Source: Streptomyces sp. Je 1-79
GTDB taxonomy: Bacteria; Actinomycetota; Actinomycetes; Streptomycetales; Streptomycetaceae
Direction: 5' to 3'
Length of the DNA stretch: 64,000 nt
Assembly: GCF_025195125.1 (NCBI RefSeq)
Contig: NZ_JAMGSL010000005.1
Location: 372,001 to 436,000 of the forward strand
The translations under genes and the position numbers were made by a program. The notes beneath the pieces are model-generated. The model ran no database searches and was not told where the DNA came from. It saw nothing but the letters and a program-made list of their open reading frames with translations. Position 1 is the first letter of the stretch. Each line of letters starts with the position of its first letter. Below are positions 25,419 through 33,236 of this stretch, one piece after another.

Positions 25419-25676
25419 ATGGGGCTCCTCACAGGGATCCTGACCCTGCCGCTTGCGCCGCTCCGCGGCACCGCTTGGGTGGTCGACCAGGTGCTGCTCG
25501 CCGCGGAACGGGAGTACTACGACCCCGAGCCCGTGCGGGCACAGCTGGCCGCGCTCGTGGACGACCTGGCGAACGGCCGGGTGGACGCGGAGGAGTTCGA
25601 CCGGCGCGAGGACGCGCTTCTGGACCGCCTCGACGAGATCGAGGAGTACCGGAGGCGACCGGGGAACGGTTCATGA
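25419..25676 (+). CDS. gvpG: gas vesicle protein GvpG
   Basis: This 85-residue protein has the GvpG signature: MGLLTGILTLPLAPLRGTAW and VVDQVLLAAEREYYDPEPVR, followed by an acidic helix (LVDDLANGRVDAEEFDRREDALLDRL). GvpG is a small accessory protein of vesicle assembly that works with GvpF/L. The ATG at 25419 has GGGAGG six bases before it; the in-frame ATG at 25380 lies in the tandem repeat and lacks one. Confidence 0.9.
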   Translation: MGLLTGILTLPLAPLRGTAWVVDQVLLAAEREYYDPEPVRAQLAALVDDLANGRVDAEEFDRREDALLDRLDEIEEYRRRPGNGS

Positions 25677-25716
25677 CCCTACTCAGTGACCGATCGAGGC
25701 AGAACGAGGTGCACCG

Positions 25717-26388
25717 GTGATACCGAAGAACGCCACGACAGCCGCCGCGCTGGTCGGAGGCTATCTGTTGGGACGGACGAAGAAGGCCAAGATGGCCATC
25801 GGCGTGGGGATGTTCCTCGCCGGCCGCAGGCTGGACCTCGACCCGCGACGGATCGGGAAGCTGCTGGCGGCCTCACCGGTGACGGGCGCCCTGAGCGATC
25901 AGGTGCGCCGAGAGCTGGTGGAGGCCACGAAGTCGGCGGCGACCCAGGCGCTCACCCGGCGCGCGACAGGCCTCGCCGACACACTCCAGCGACGGACCCA
26001 GGCGCTCGGCGGGACCGACGAAGAGGACGCCGAGACCGACGCCGACGTGGATGACGAGGCCGAGGACGCCGTCGAGGACGACGGGACCAGGGGCAAGGAC
26101 GAGGGCGGGGAGGAGGGGAAGGCCGCCGACACCGATGCCGGCAGCAGGCGGAAGTCGCGGGCGCGGCCCGCGGCAGCGGCGAAGACCACCGCGAAGGCCG
26201 CGGCGAAGACCGCCGCGAAGAAGAAGTCGGCCTCCGAGGGGAGCCGTTCCACCTCACGCGGCGGGCCTTCGGGCGGGGGCACGGATCGCACGCGCAGGAC
26301 CTCGACGACGGCGCGCAAGCGCGCGAGTGCCCCCAGGAAGTCGTCGGCGTCCGCAACGCGGAAGAGCAGGAGTGACGACAATGGCTGA
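25717..26388 (+). CDS. gvpY: gas-vesicle cluster protein GvpY
   Basis: This 223-residue protein occupies the gvpY position of streptomycete clusters. Its N-terminus has small hydrophobic segments (ATTAAALVGGYLLGR, MAIGVGMFLAGRRLDL). The middle (about 60-95) is an amphipathic helix region, then comes an acidic run (about 100-135) and a long Lys/Ala/Arg/Ser-rich tail (AKTTAKAAAKTAAKKKSAS) like histone H1 tails. The tail is probably disordered. No enzymatic motif is seen. The role is unknown; naming follows cluster position and what I know of Streptomyces gvp loci. The GTG start has GAGG about eight bases upstream and the stop overlaps gvpZ by eight bases. Confidence 0.75.
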   Translation: MIPKNATTAAALVGGYLLGRTKKAKMAIGVGMFLAGRRLDLDPRRIGKLLAASPVTGALSDQVRRELVEATKSAATQALTRRATGLADTLQRRTQALGGTDEEDAETDADVDDEAEDAVEDDGTRGKDEGGEEGKAADTDAGSRRKSRARPAAAAKTTAKAAAKTAAKKKSASEGSRSTSRGGPSGGGTDRTRRTSTTARKRASAPRKSSASATRKSRSDDNG

Positions 26389-27565
26389 CTCGACGCTCGG
26401 CAGGATCAAGAGCGAAGTGGCGGCTAACCCCGCCACCGACCGGCTGAAGGAAGAGCTGCGCCTCTACCTGACGGCGCGGGCCGAGGACGCGGTCACCCGG
26501 CTCGGGCAGCGCCTCGGCGACGGAGTGGGCCGGCTGGCGGAACCGGGACGGGCGAAGGGCGGCATCGCGAAGAGTCTCGCCAAGGGTGGCCAGGCTCTGG
26601 GCGAGGGGAAGTCCCCGGCGCGGGCCGCGCTCACCGCCGGGACCTCCGCCTTCAAGGAAGCCCTCAAGGGCAAGGCTAAGGGTCTCTTCGGCTCGGGTCG
26701 CGGGTCCGGTGGCGGCGGCTCGAAGAGCGTGACGATCGTGGAGGACATCGATGTCGGGGTGCCCGTCCGTGAGGCGTACGACCAGTGGACGCAGTTCCAG
26801 GAGTTCAGCACCTTCGCCAAGGGGGTCGTCAGTGTCGAGACGGCGGACGACACCACCACCAACTGGAAGGTGAAGGTCGCCAAGTCGACGCGCAGTTGGC
26901 AGGCGAACGTCACCGAGCAGATCCCGGACGAGCGCATCACCTGGACCACGGAGGGCGCCAAGGGCACGGTCAGGGGAGTGGTGACCTTCCACCGCCTGAC
27001 GGACGACCTCACACGCGTACTGCTCGTCCTGGAGTACTTCCCCAAGGGCCTCTTCGAGAAGACGGGCAACATCTGGCGTGCGCAGGGGCGGCGGGCCCGA
27101 CTGGATCTCAAGCTCTACCGCAAGTTCCTGATGATGCGCGGAGAAGCCACCGACGGCTGGCGCGGCGAGGTCAGGGACGGCGAGGTCGTCGTCGGCCACG
27201 AGGAGGCGGTCGAACGGGAGGAGAGCCGTGCCGAGGGGGAGACGGAGGACCTCGCGGAGACGGACGCCGACGAGGACGCCCCCGAGGCCGAGGAGGAGTA
27301 CGTCGACGAGGAGTACGACGCCCACGTCGACGAGGAGGAGCCCGAGGACGAGGGGCCCGAGGACGAGGGGCTGCGGGACGAACAGGCCGACGAGGAGTTC
27401 GACGAGGAGCCTCAGGGCGGAGAGGGCTACGACGACGAGGCCTACGAGGACGAGGGCGACGAGGTCGAGGCGCCCGAGGAGGCCGATCCGGACGACGACG
27501 TCGAGGAGCGGTCGCCCAGGCCGGCACGCCGCTCCCGGCGCCGTAGCGCCACCGTCGGCAGCTGA
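26381..27565 (+). CDS. gvpZ: gas-vesicle cluster protein GvpZ with SRPBCC domain and acidic tail
   Basis: This 394-residue protein has three parts. The N-terminus (1-115) is helical and Gly/Ala/Lys-rich (GRAKGGIAKSLAKGGQALGE). An SRPBCC domain follows at about 118-255 (DIDVGVPVREAYDQWTQFQE, TEQIPDERITWTTEGAKG, GVVTFHRLTDDLTRVLLVLE). The C-terminus is a very acidic tail of about 110 residues (EEEYVDEEYDAHVDEEEPED) ending in a basic patch (RPARRSRRRSA). The SRPBCC part is paralogous to the gene at 16378. It fills the gvpZ slot of streptomycete clusters; the function is unknown. The ATG has AGGAG eight bases upstream and overlaps the end of gvpY. Confidence 0.78.
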   Translation: MADSTLGRIKSEVAANPATDRLKEELRLYLTARAEDAVTRLGQRLGDGVGRLAEPGRAKGGIAKSLAKGGQALGEGKSPARAALTAGTSAFKEALKGKAKGLFGSGRGSGGGGSKSVTIVEDIDVGVPVREAYDQWTQFQEFSTFAKGVVSVETADDTTTNWKVKVAKSTRSWQANVTEQIPDERITWTTEGAKGTVRGVVTFHRLTDDLTRVLLVLEYFPKGLFEKTGNIWRAQGRRARLDLKLYRKFLMMRGEATDGWRGEVRDGEVVVGHEEAVEREESRAEGETEDLAETDADEDAPEAEEEYVDEEYDAHVDEEEPEDEGPEDEGLRDEQADEEFDEEPQGGEGYDDEAYEDEGDEVEAPEEADPDDDVEERSPRPARRSRRRSATVGS

Positions 27566-27604
27566 CCGAAAGCAGGAGCACGCACACAGAACAGGGGCGC
27601 CCAC

Positions 27605-28093
27605 GTGTCCGATTCCTTCGCAGGCCGACTGCCGGCCTCACCGCACGCCACGCCGCCGATCAACCGGCAGGGGTCGTCGGCGAACCTCGCGGACATCCTG
27701 GAACGAGTTCTGGACAAGGGCATCGTGATCGCCGGCGACATCCAGATCAACCTCCTCGACATCGAACTCCTGACCATCAAGCTCCGTCTGCTCGTCGCCT
27801 CGGTCGACAAGGCGAAGGAGATGGGCATCGACTGGTGGGAGCACGATCCCTCGCTCTCCTCCCGGGCGCGCCCGCCCCGGCCGGTCTCCGACGGCGCCGC
27901 CCGACCCGGCGGCCGCGAGGAAGTCCTGGCGGAGGAGAACGAGCGTCTGCGCGCCGAACTCACCCGTCTGCGTTCCGCGGCCGTGCCGGTCGGGGACGGA
28001 GGCACGCCGGGCGGGGACGCGGCCGTGCCGGTCGGGGACGGGCCGGAGCCGGGCCGCGGCGTCGGCGGGGAACGAGAGGAGGGGGAGCGATGA
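27605..28093 (+). CDS. gvpJ: GvpA-like gas vesicle protein GvpJ
   Basis: This 162-residue protein carries a GvpA-type domain at about 26-75: LADILERVLDKGIVIAGDIQ, INLLDIELLTIKLRLLVASV, then DKAKEMGIDWW. The DWW end and added tail are typical of GvpJ rather than GvpA. The C-terminus contains a short coiled coil (EEVLAEENERLRAELTRLR) and two copies of AAVPVGDG. GvpJ is a minor shell or nucleating protein. The GTG start follows AGGGGC, and the stop overlaps gvpL in an ATGA. Confidence 0.88.
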   Translation: MSDSFAGRLPASPHATPPINRQGSSANLADILERVLDKGIVIAGDIQINLLDIELLTIKLRLLVASVDKAKEMGIDWWEHDPSLSSRARPPRPVSDGAARPGGREEVLAEENERLRAELTRLRSAAVPVGDGGTPGGDAAVPVGDGPEPGRGVGGEREEGER

Positions 28094-29022
28094 GTGCAGG
28101 AGACCTGACACGCGAGGCGGTGGGCACCGTCCGGACCGGACCGGAGGCCGCGGACCGCGCGGCGGAGTCGCCCGCCGGGCCGCCGATGTCGTACGTGTAC
28201 GGCGTCGGCCGGGACGACGGGAGCTTCCGCCGCCTCGTCCGCACCATGAGCGGAGTGGACGGTCACGGCGTACGGCTCGTCGCGGGCGGCGGACTCGTCG
28301 CCCTGACGTCGCCCGTGCCGGGCGAGGTCTTCGACGAAGCCGCTCTCCGCGCCCAGCTGGAGGATCTCGCCAGGCTCGAAGCGATCGCCCGTGCCCACCA
28401 TGCCGTGGTCGACGCCGCGTTCGCCGAGGCCGTCGTCCTGCCCCTCCGACTGGCGACGGTGTACCTGGACGAGAGCCGGGTGGCCGACATGCTGGCCCAC
28501 CACCGCGGCCGCTTCACGGAGTCGCTGGCGTGGCTCGACGGCCATGTCGAACTGGGGGTGAAGGTCCACGCGGACCCGGAGGCGATGGCTCCCCCGGCCG
28601 CCGCCCCGCGCGCCACCACGGCCGGTGCGTCGAGCCCTGGGCGGGCGTACCTGGAGCAGCGCAGGCAGCGGCGGCGCAGCACCGAGGACCTCTACCGTGC
28701 CGCCGGGGCCGTCGCGGTCGACGTGACCAACGTGGCGCAGGCCCTTGCGCGGGCCACCGTCGTACACCGGCCCCAGCGGGGTGAGTTGTCCGGGCGGCGC
28801 GGGGTGAACCTCACCAACCACGCGTACCTCGTGCCCGCGGACGACGCGGAGCGATTCCGGGCGGAGGTCGGAGCTGTGGTGGGGTCCGCTCCGGGGGTGG
28901 AGGTGGAGGTGACCGGTCCCTGGGCGCCCTACTCGTTCGCCGCGCCCGGCACGGCCGAGGCCGGGGCCGAGGGCGCCGGCGGGGACGGGAACCAGGGCGG
29001 GGACGGGGCCGAACCGCGATGA
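28090..29022 (+). CDS. gvpL: gas vesicle protein GvpL (GvpF/L family)
   Basis: This 310-residue protein is the second GvpF/L member: SYVYGVGRDDGSFRRLV, AHHAVVDAAFAEAVVLPLRL, WLDGHVELGVKVHADPEA, NLTNHAYLVPADDAERFRAE and VEVTGPWAPYSFA. Compared with GvpF it has a 32-residue N-terminal extension and an insert rich in Arg (EQRRQRRRSTEDLYRAAG). GvpL bridges minor proteins to GvpA during assembly in other systems. Translation is coupled at both ends: ATGA with gvpJ and ATGA with gvpS. Confidence 0.9.
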   Translation: MSAGDLTREAVGTVRTGPEAADRAAESPAGPPMSYVYGVGRDDGSFRRLVRTMSGVDGHGVRLVAGGGLVALTSPVPGEVFDEAALRAQLEDLARLEAIARAHHAVVDAAFAEAVVLPLRLATVYLDESRVADMLAHHRGRFTESLAWLDGHVELGVKVHADPEAMAPPAAAPRATTAGASSPGRAYLEQRRQRRRSTEDLYRAAGAVAVDVTNVAQALARATVVHRPQRGELSGRRGVNLTNHAYLVPADDAERFRAEVGAVVGSAPGVEVEVTGPWAPYSFAAPGTAEAGAEGAGGDGNQGGDGAEPR

Positions 29023-29276
29023 GCACGCCCTTCCCTGACGGCGGTCCGTACGAAGAGGGCGAGCGTCTTCCCGGACCGCCGGTCGCTCTCATCGACCTGC
29101 TGGACCGCCTCCTGACCGGGGGAGCGGTCCTGACGGGAGACCTGGTCCTGTCCGTCGCCGACGTCGACCTGGTCCACATCAACCTGCGTGCGGTCATCCG
29201 GTCGATCACCGGGGACGAGCCGGCTCCCTGGGCGACGCAGACCCCGCCCCCGATCCGAAGGAGCCCCACCCCGTGA
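29019..29276 (+). CDS. gvpS: GvpA-like gas vesicle protein GvpS
   Basis: This 85-residue protein has a shortened GvpA-like domain at about 22-66: VALIDLLDRLLTGGAVLTGD, LVLSVADVDLVHINLRAVIR, then SITGDEP. It matches the GvpS position between gvpL and gvpK. It starts in the ATGA overlap with gvpL and ends in a GTGA overlap with gvpK, so it is firmly part of the operon. Confidence 0.87.
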   Translation: MSTPFPDGGPYEEGERLPGPPVALIDLLDRLLTGGAVLTGDLVLSVADVDLVHINLRAVIRSITGDEPAPWATQTPPPIRRSPTP

Positions 29277-29605
29277 AGGAATCGACCATGTCCCCCACCA
29301 CCGCGGCGGGCAGCTCCGTCACCCGACGGCTGGCCACGGATCCCGACACGGTGGAACGCGACCTGATCAAACTCGTCCTCACCATCGTCGAGTTGCTGCG
29401 TCAGCTGATGGAACGCACCGCCGTCCACCGCGTCGACCAGGGCGACCTCGGCGAGGACGAGGAGGAACGCATCGGTATGACGCTGATGATCCTGCACGAG
29501 CGCATGGAAGAGCTGTGCGAGAGGTACGGCCTGTCGATGGACGATCTGAACCTGGATCTGGGGCCCTTGGGCTCGCTGCTTCCCCGTGACTCGATCGGTC
29601 TGTGA
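29273..29605 (+). CDS. gvpK: gas vesicle protein GvpK
   Basis: This 110-residue protein has the GvpK pattern DTVERDLIKLVLTIVELLRQ, LMERTAVHRVDQGDLGEDEE, IGMTLMILHERMEELCERYG and LSMDDLNLDLGPLG. GvpK is an accessory protein conserved in bacterial clusters. The GTG at 29273 sits in a GTGA overlap with gvpS and has GAAGGAG nine bases before it; the ATG at 29288 also has a good site (GAAGGA), so the first five residues are uncertain. It is the last recognised gvp gene. Confidence 0.9.
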   Translation: MKESTMSPTTAAGSSVTRRLATDPDTVERDLIKLVLTIVELLRQLMERTAVHRVDQGDLGEDEEERIGMTLMILHERMEELCERYGLSMDDLNLDLGPLGSLLPRDSIGL

Positions 29606-29661
29606 CGTGTTGCGGCGAAGCACCCCGTTTCACTCGTGAAAGAGAGGCAAGGAGGAATGTC

Positions 29662-30096
29662 ATGACTGCTGAAAGCGGAAATACCAAGAACTCCGGTACC
29701 ACCAACGCCCGGAAGTCGACGGCCAAGCGCGCCTCGGCCACGGCGCAACGCGCCGAGTCGAAGGCCACGGCGGCGGCCGGCGAGGCGCGGTCCGCGGCAC
29801 AGGACACGGAGAAGGCCGCCTCGCAGAGCGTGCGCTCCGCGGGCGAGGCCACCAAGCGCGCCGGCCGCGCGGCGGCGAACGGTCTGCAGAGCGGCCAGGA
29901 GGTCGTGACGGCGAACGCGGCGAAGGCGGTCTCCGCGGCCACCGCCGCGTGGGAGGTCGTCAAGCACCGGAAGGTGATCGCGGCCGGAGCGGCGGCGGGT
30001 GTCGCGGGCGTCGCGGTCACCGCCTTCGCGATGGGCCGCTCGACGGCGAAGCCGCCCGTAGGCCCTCTGACCCGCCTCGCGGGCGGGCGGATCTGA
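29662..30096 (+). CDS. Ala/Lys-rich helical protein, possible last gene of the gas-vesicle operon
   Basis: This 144-residue protein is low-complexity and helical. Residues 1-95 are rich in Ala, Lys, Ser and Thr (KSTAKRASATAQRAESKATA, EKAASQSVRSAGEATKRAGR) in heptad-like order, resembling phasins or late-embryogenesis proteins. Residues 110-130 are hydrophobic with small side chains (VIAAGAAAGVAGVAVTAFAM), like the start of GvpY. I do not recognise a named family. AAGGAGGAA lies six bases before the ATG. It follows gvpK by 56 bases on the same strand and precedes the only strong terminator, so co-transcription with the gvp genes is likely. A role on the vesicle surface is an inference. Confidence 0.65.
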   Translation: MTAESGNTKNSGTTNARKSTAKRASATAQRAESKATAAAGEARSAAQDTEKAASQSVRSAGEATKRAGRAAANGLQSGQEVVTANAAKAVSAATAAWEVVKHRKVIAAGAAAGVAGVAVTAFAMGRSTAKPPVGPLTRLAGGRI

Positions 30097-30138
30097 CCGC
30101 CTGAGGGACCTTCCCGCGTCGCACGGCGAACGCCTCCC

Positions 30139-30165
30139 GATCCGCCCCGTCCCCCGGGGCGGATC
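30139..30165. terminator. strong hairpin ending the gas-vesicle transcript
   Basis: Perfect 10-bp arms GATCCGCCCC (30139-30148) and GGGGCGGATC (30156-30165) with a seven-base loop lie 42 bases past the last plus-strand gene. The phosphatase gene converges from the other side, so it may work in both directions. Confidence 0.75.
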
Positions 30166-30286
30166 GGCGTCGTTCGGGGCCGGATCCCACTCGACCCGCC
30201 TGGACCGACTCGACCCGACGAGACCCCACTGGGCCGAGCCGACCGGCCCGGCGGAGACGGCGGGGACCACGTCGGAGTCTCCGGCT

Positions 30287-32545
30287 TCACTCCCGGCCGT
30301 CCGATGCGGGTTCGGGGCTCTGCCGGCTGATCCGGGCGAGGACGATCACGGCGTCGTCGGTGGGCGGGCCGGGCAACAGGCGCGCCAGGATGCCGTCCGC
30401 CGTCTCCTCCAACGTACCGGTCGGGCCTTCGAGTTGAGACCGGAGCGCCGCCATTCCCTCGTCGATGTCGACGCCCCGAGACTCGACCAGGCCGTCGGTG
30501 TACAGCGCGAGGGTGTCGCCGTCGTGGAGCTCGATCTCGGTCGTACGGAAGGGCACGTCGCCGACGCCTAGGGGCACCCCCAGTACCTCGTCGATCGACT
30601 CGACCGTGCCGTTCGCCCGGCGTCGCAGCGGCGGGAGGTGACCCGCGTTCGCGATGCGGGCCAGACCGGTCGTCGGGTCGTAGCGGATGTAGAGGCAGGT
30701 CGCGTACGCGATGCCGGCGTCCTGGGCGCAGGCGTCGAGCTCCCTGAGGAGACTGTCGGGCTCCAGGTTCTGGCGGGCCAGCGCCTTGGTGGTGATGCGC
30801 AGACGGCCCATCGCCGCCGCTGCGGGCACCCCGTGTCCCATCACGTCGCCGACCACCAGGGCCACCCGCCCGCCCGGCAGGTCGATGACGTCGTACCAGT
30901 CGCCGCCGACCTCCGTGACATGGCTGCCGGGCAGGTAGCGGTGGGCGACGCGCACGGACGGGCTGCTTGCGAGGGCGGTGGGCAGCAGCTCCCGCTGGAG
31001 GGTGAGCGCGATGTCCTGGACCCGGCTGTAGAGCCGCGCGTTGTCCAGGCACAGTGCCGCGCGCGAGGCGAGCTCACCCGCCAGGCTGAGGTCCTGCTCG
31101 GTGAAGACCGGGCGGGCGCCGGAGCGGCCGAACATGGCGATCCCCTGCACCGTGCCCCGCGCGATGAGCGGAGCGATCAGCAGGGACGTCAGACCGCTGT
31201 CGAACAGGAGCTGGGCGCGGGACTCGTGGATGACCGTCCTGGTCATGAAGTCGGCGTTCACGGGGAAGCAGACGGGCCTTCCGGTTCTGAGGGTCTCGTG
31301 GATGCTGGAGCCGGGCGGATAGGTCACGCGCTCCAGGCCGCCGACCAGCTCGGGGGCGGGCGGCGGCAGGCAGGTGCCGGCCGCGATCCGGCGGGTGAGC
31401 AGCACTGCCTCCGGATCGAACACCTCGCGTTCGTCCATCCACTCCACGACCTCCACCACGGAGGCGTCGCAGAACTCGGGAACGACCGCGTCGACCAGCT
31501 CGCGGGCGGTGACGTTCACGTCCAGCGTGGTGCCGATACGGGCCGCGGCCCGGTCGAGGAGCGCCAGTCGCTGCCGCCCGGCGGCCGCCTCCACGAGGGC
31601 CTGCTCACGGTCGGTGACGTCGACGAGGAGGCCGCCCACTCCCGGTCGCGTGCCGACGGCCTGACTGAGGGGGAAGAAGCTCACGGAGCGCACGTGGTCA
31701 CGGTCGGGACGGCCGGGAGTACGGAGTACGACCAAGGTGCTCACGACGGTCCTGCCCTCGTCCGCGACGGCTCGCAGCATGCGCTGGTACGCGCCTCCGT
31801 CGGGCGTGATCATGAACTCTTCCATGGTCCGCCCGATGTGGTCCTCGATCGGGATCCCGTCCATGTCGGCCAGGGCTTGATTGAGGTGGACGTAGCGCAG
31901 GTTCTCGTCGAGCATCACGAGGCCGATCGGGCACGTCGCGAAGAGCGCGTCGAGAAAGGCGAGGTTGGTCTTCACCCGGTCGAGCCCCTCGCTCTCGCTC
32001 GCCAGCCCCATGATGACGGAGCGGCCCTCGCCGCCGGTCACCGGGAAGACGCGGAACCCGCAGTCGAAGACCCTGCCGTCCTGGTGCAGCGTCGGCACGC
32101 GCGCCCGCCAGTAGCCCAGCGTGCGTCCGCGCTCCGCGAGCCGCTCCGCCGCACCGGCCCCGTCGAGCGGAGCGGCGGGAAAGAGGACGGCGGCCGGCCG
32201 GGACAGGACGTCCGCGGCCTCGTACCCGAAGAGCCGCTGCGCACCGGGCCCCCAGAAGCAGATCCGGCCCTCCTCGTCGATGCCGAGAACAGCAACGGCC
32301 ACGTGTTCCAGCAGCGTCCCGGGTTCCGACCAGACCGGCCCGGGATCCTGCTCGTCCCGCGATCGGCCCCCCGGTCGAGGTGAGGACACCAGGCCCCCTT
32401 TCCGGGCACGACGGAAGGGTGAGCGCCTTGCTCGCCGGCGGCGCCGGACGCTCGCCTCCATTCTGCCCGCGCTCCGCAATTCGGACATCAGGGAGGCCGG
32501 GCGGGGCCGGGTTTCCGGTGCGGTCATCCGGAGCAACCGCCCCAT
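30287..32545 (-). CDS. PAS - PAS - GAF - SpoIIE-type PP2C phosphatase
   Basis: This 752-residue protein is a multi-sensor phosphatase. A PAS domain at about 80-190 (AVLGIDEEGRICFWGPGAQR) is followed by a second at about 205-320 (LFATCPIGLVMLDENLRYVH, NQALADMDGIPIEDHIGR). A GAF domain is at about 340-500 (FDSGLTSLLIAPLIARGTVQ, FTEQDLSLAGELASRAA). The SpoIIE/PP2C domain at about 515-735 has GGDWYDVIDLPGG, VVGDVMGHGVPAAAAMGRLR, LYTDGLVESRG and TDDAVIVLAR. It probably dephosphorylates an anti-sigma antagonist in response to redox or ligand input. The ATG at 32545 has AGGAG eight bases upstream. Only 30 bases separate it from the divergent hemerythrin gene. It is the second SpoIIE phosphatase in the window. 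Confidence 0.87.
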   Translation of the reverse strand: MGRLLRMTAPETRPRPASLMSELRSAGRMEASVRRRRRARRSPFRRARKGGLVSSPRPGGRSRDEQDPGPVWSEPGTLLEHVAVAVLGIDEEGRICFWGPGAQRLFGYEAADVLSRPAAVLFPAAPLDGAGAAERLAERGRTLGYWRARVPTLHQDGRVFDCGFRVFPVTGGEGRSVIMGLASESEGLDRVKTNLAFLDALFATCPIGLVMLDENLRYVHLNQALADMDGIPIEDHIGRTMEEFMITPDGGAYQRMLRAVADEGRTVVSTLVVLRTPGRPDRDHVRSVSFFPLSQAVGTRPGVGGLLVDVTDREQALVEAAAGRQRLALLDRAAARIGTTLDVNVTARELVDAVVPEFCDASVVEVVEWMDEREVFDPEAVLLTRRIAAGTCLPPPAPELVGGLERVTYPPGSSIHETLRTGRPVCFPVNADFMTRTVIHESRAQLLFDSGLTSLLIAPLIARGTVQGIAMFGRSGARPVFTEQDLSLAGELASRAALCLDNARLYSRVQDIALTLQRELLPTALASSPSVRVAHRYLPGSHVTEVGGDWYDVIDLPGGRVALVVGDVMGHGVPAAAAMGRLRITTKALARQNLEPDSLLRELDACAQDAGIAYATCLYIRYDPTTGLARIANAGHLPPLRRRANGTVESIDEVLGVPLGVGDVPFRTTEIELHDGDTLALYTDGLVESRGVDIDEGMAALRSQLEGPTGTLEETADGILARLLPGPPTDDAVIVLARISRQSPEPASDGRE

Positions 32546-32575
32546 GACGGAATCTCCTAAGGGAAGGCGGGCGCC

Positions 32576-33076
32576 ATGCCGCAGACCAAGCAGGACCGGG
32601 ATGTCGTCGGGGTCATCCTCGACGACCACCGCGCCATGGAGGACCTCTTCCGGCGGATGCGCAGCGTCGAGGCAGACCGGAGCACGGCACTGAAGGAGTT
32701 CTCGGCGCTGCTCATCGCGCACGGCGAGGCGGAGGAGGCCGAGGTCTACCCGGCTCTGAAGCGTTTCCGCGACATCGACGACGACGAGGTCGAGCACGGG
32801 AGCGAGGAGCACGACGAGGGGAACAAGGCCCTGCTCGCGCTGCTCGAGGTCGAGGACGTCGGCTCCGAGGAGTGGGACGAGCGGCTCGAGGACCTGGTCG
32901 AGGCGGTGTCCCACCATGTCGACGAGGAGGAGCGGACGATTCTCAACGGCGCGCGGGAGAACGTGCCGGACGAACGCAGGGCCGAGCTGGGTGCGGCCTT
33001 CCGGAAGGAGCGGGAGAGGCTGCTCGCGTCGGACTGCGGCCGTGTCGAGAACGTACGTCGTGTCGTGGGCCGCTGA
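32576..33076 (+). CDS. hemerythrin HHE-domain protein
   Basis: This 166-residue protein has the di-iron hemerythrin pattern: ILDDHRAMEDLFRRM, LLIAHGEAEEAEVYPAL, HGSEEHDEGNKALLALL and VSHHVDEEERTIL provide the His and Glu/Asp ligands. The C-terminal helix (RRAELGAAFRKERERLLAS) is charged. Such proteins bind O2, NO or peroxide, or act as iron stores in stress. The ATG follows GGGAAGG by about nine bases. It diverges from the PAS/GAF phosphatase at only 30 bases, which suggests joint control. Confidence 0.88.
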   Translation: MPQTKQDRDVVGVILDDHRAMEDLFRRMRSVEADRSTALKEFSALLIAHGEAEEAEVYPALKRFRDIDDDEVEHGSEEHDEGNKALLALLEVEDVGSEEWDERLEDLVEAVSHHVDEEERTILNGARENVPDERRAELGAAFRKERERLLASDCGRVENVRRVVGR

Positions 33077-33236
33077 CCGGCACCGTCCATGCCGTCGACG
33101 GCTGGGCTTCCGGGCGATTTATCCGGTTGAGCAGGAATCGCCCACCTTCCTCTGGTTTGGGTGGCGGCGGACCAGGTGAGGCGCATCTCTGTCACTCGTT
33201 CTACAGACAGGTTCCACAGACAGAAAAGGAGCGATC

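Noticed and set aside
26120..26380. Histone H1-like or DNA-binding protein call for GvpY
   Set aside because: The Lys/Ala tail resembles such proteins, but the gene is embedded in the gvp operon and has hydrophobic N-terminal segments; composition alone does not show DNA binding.
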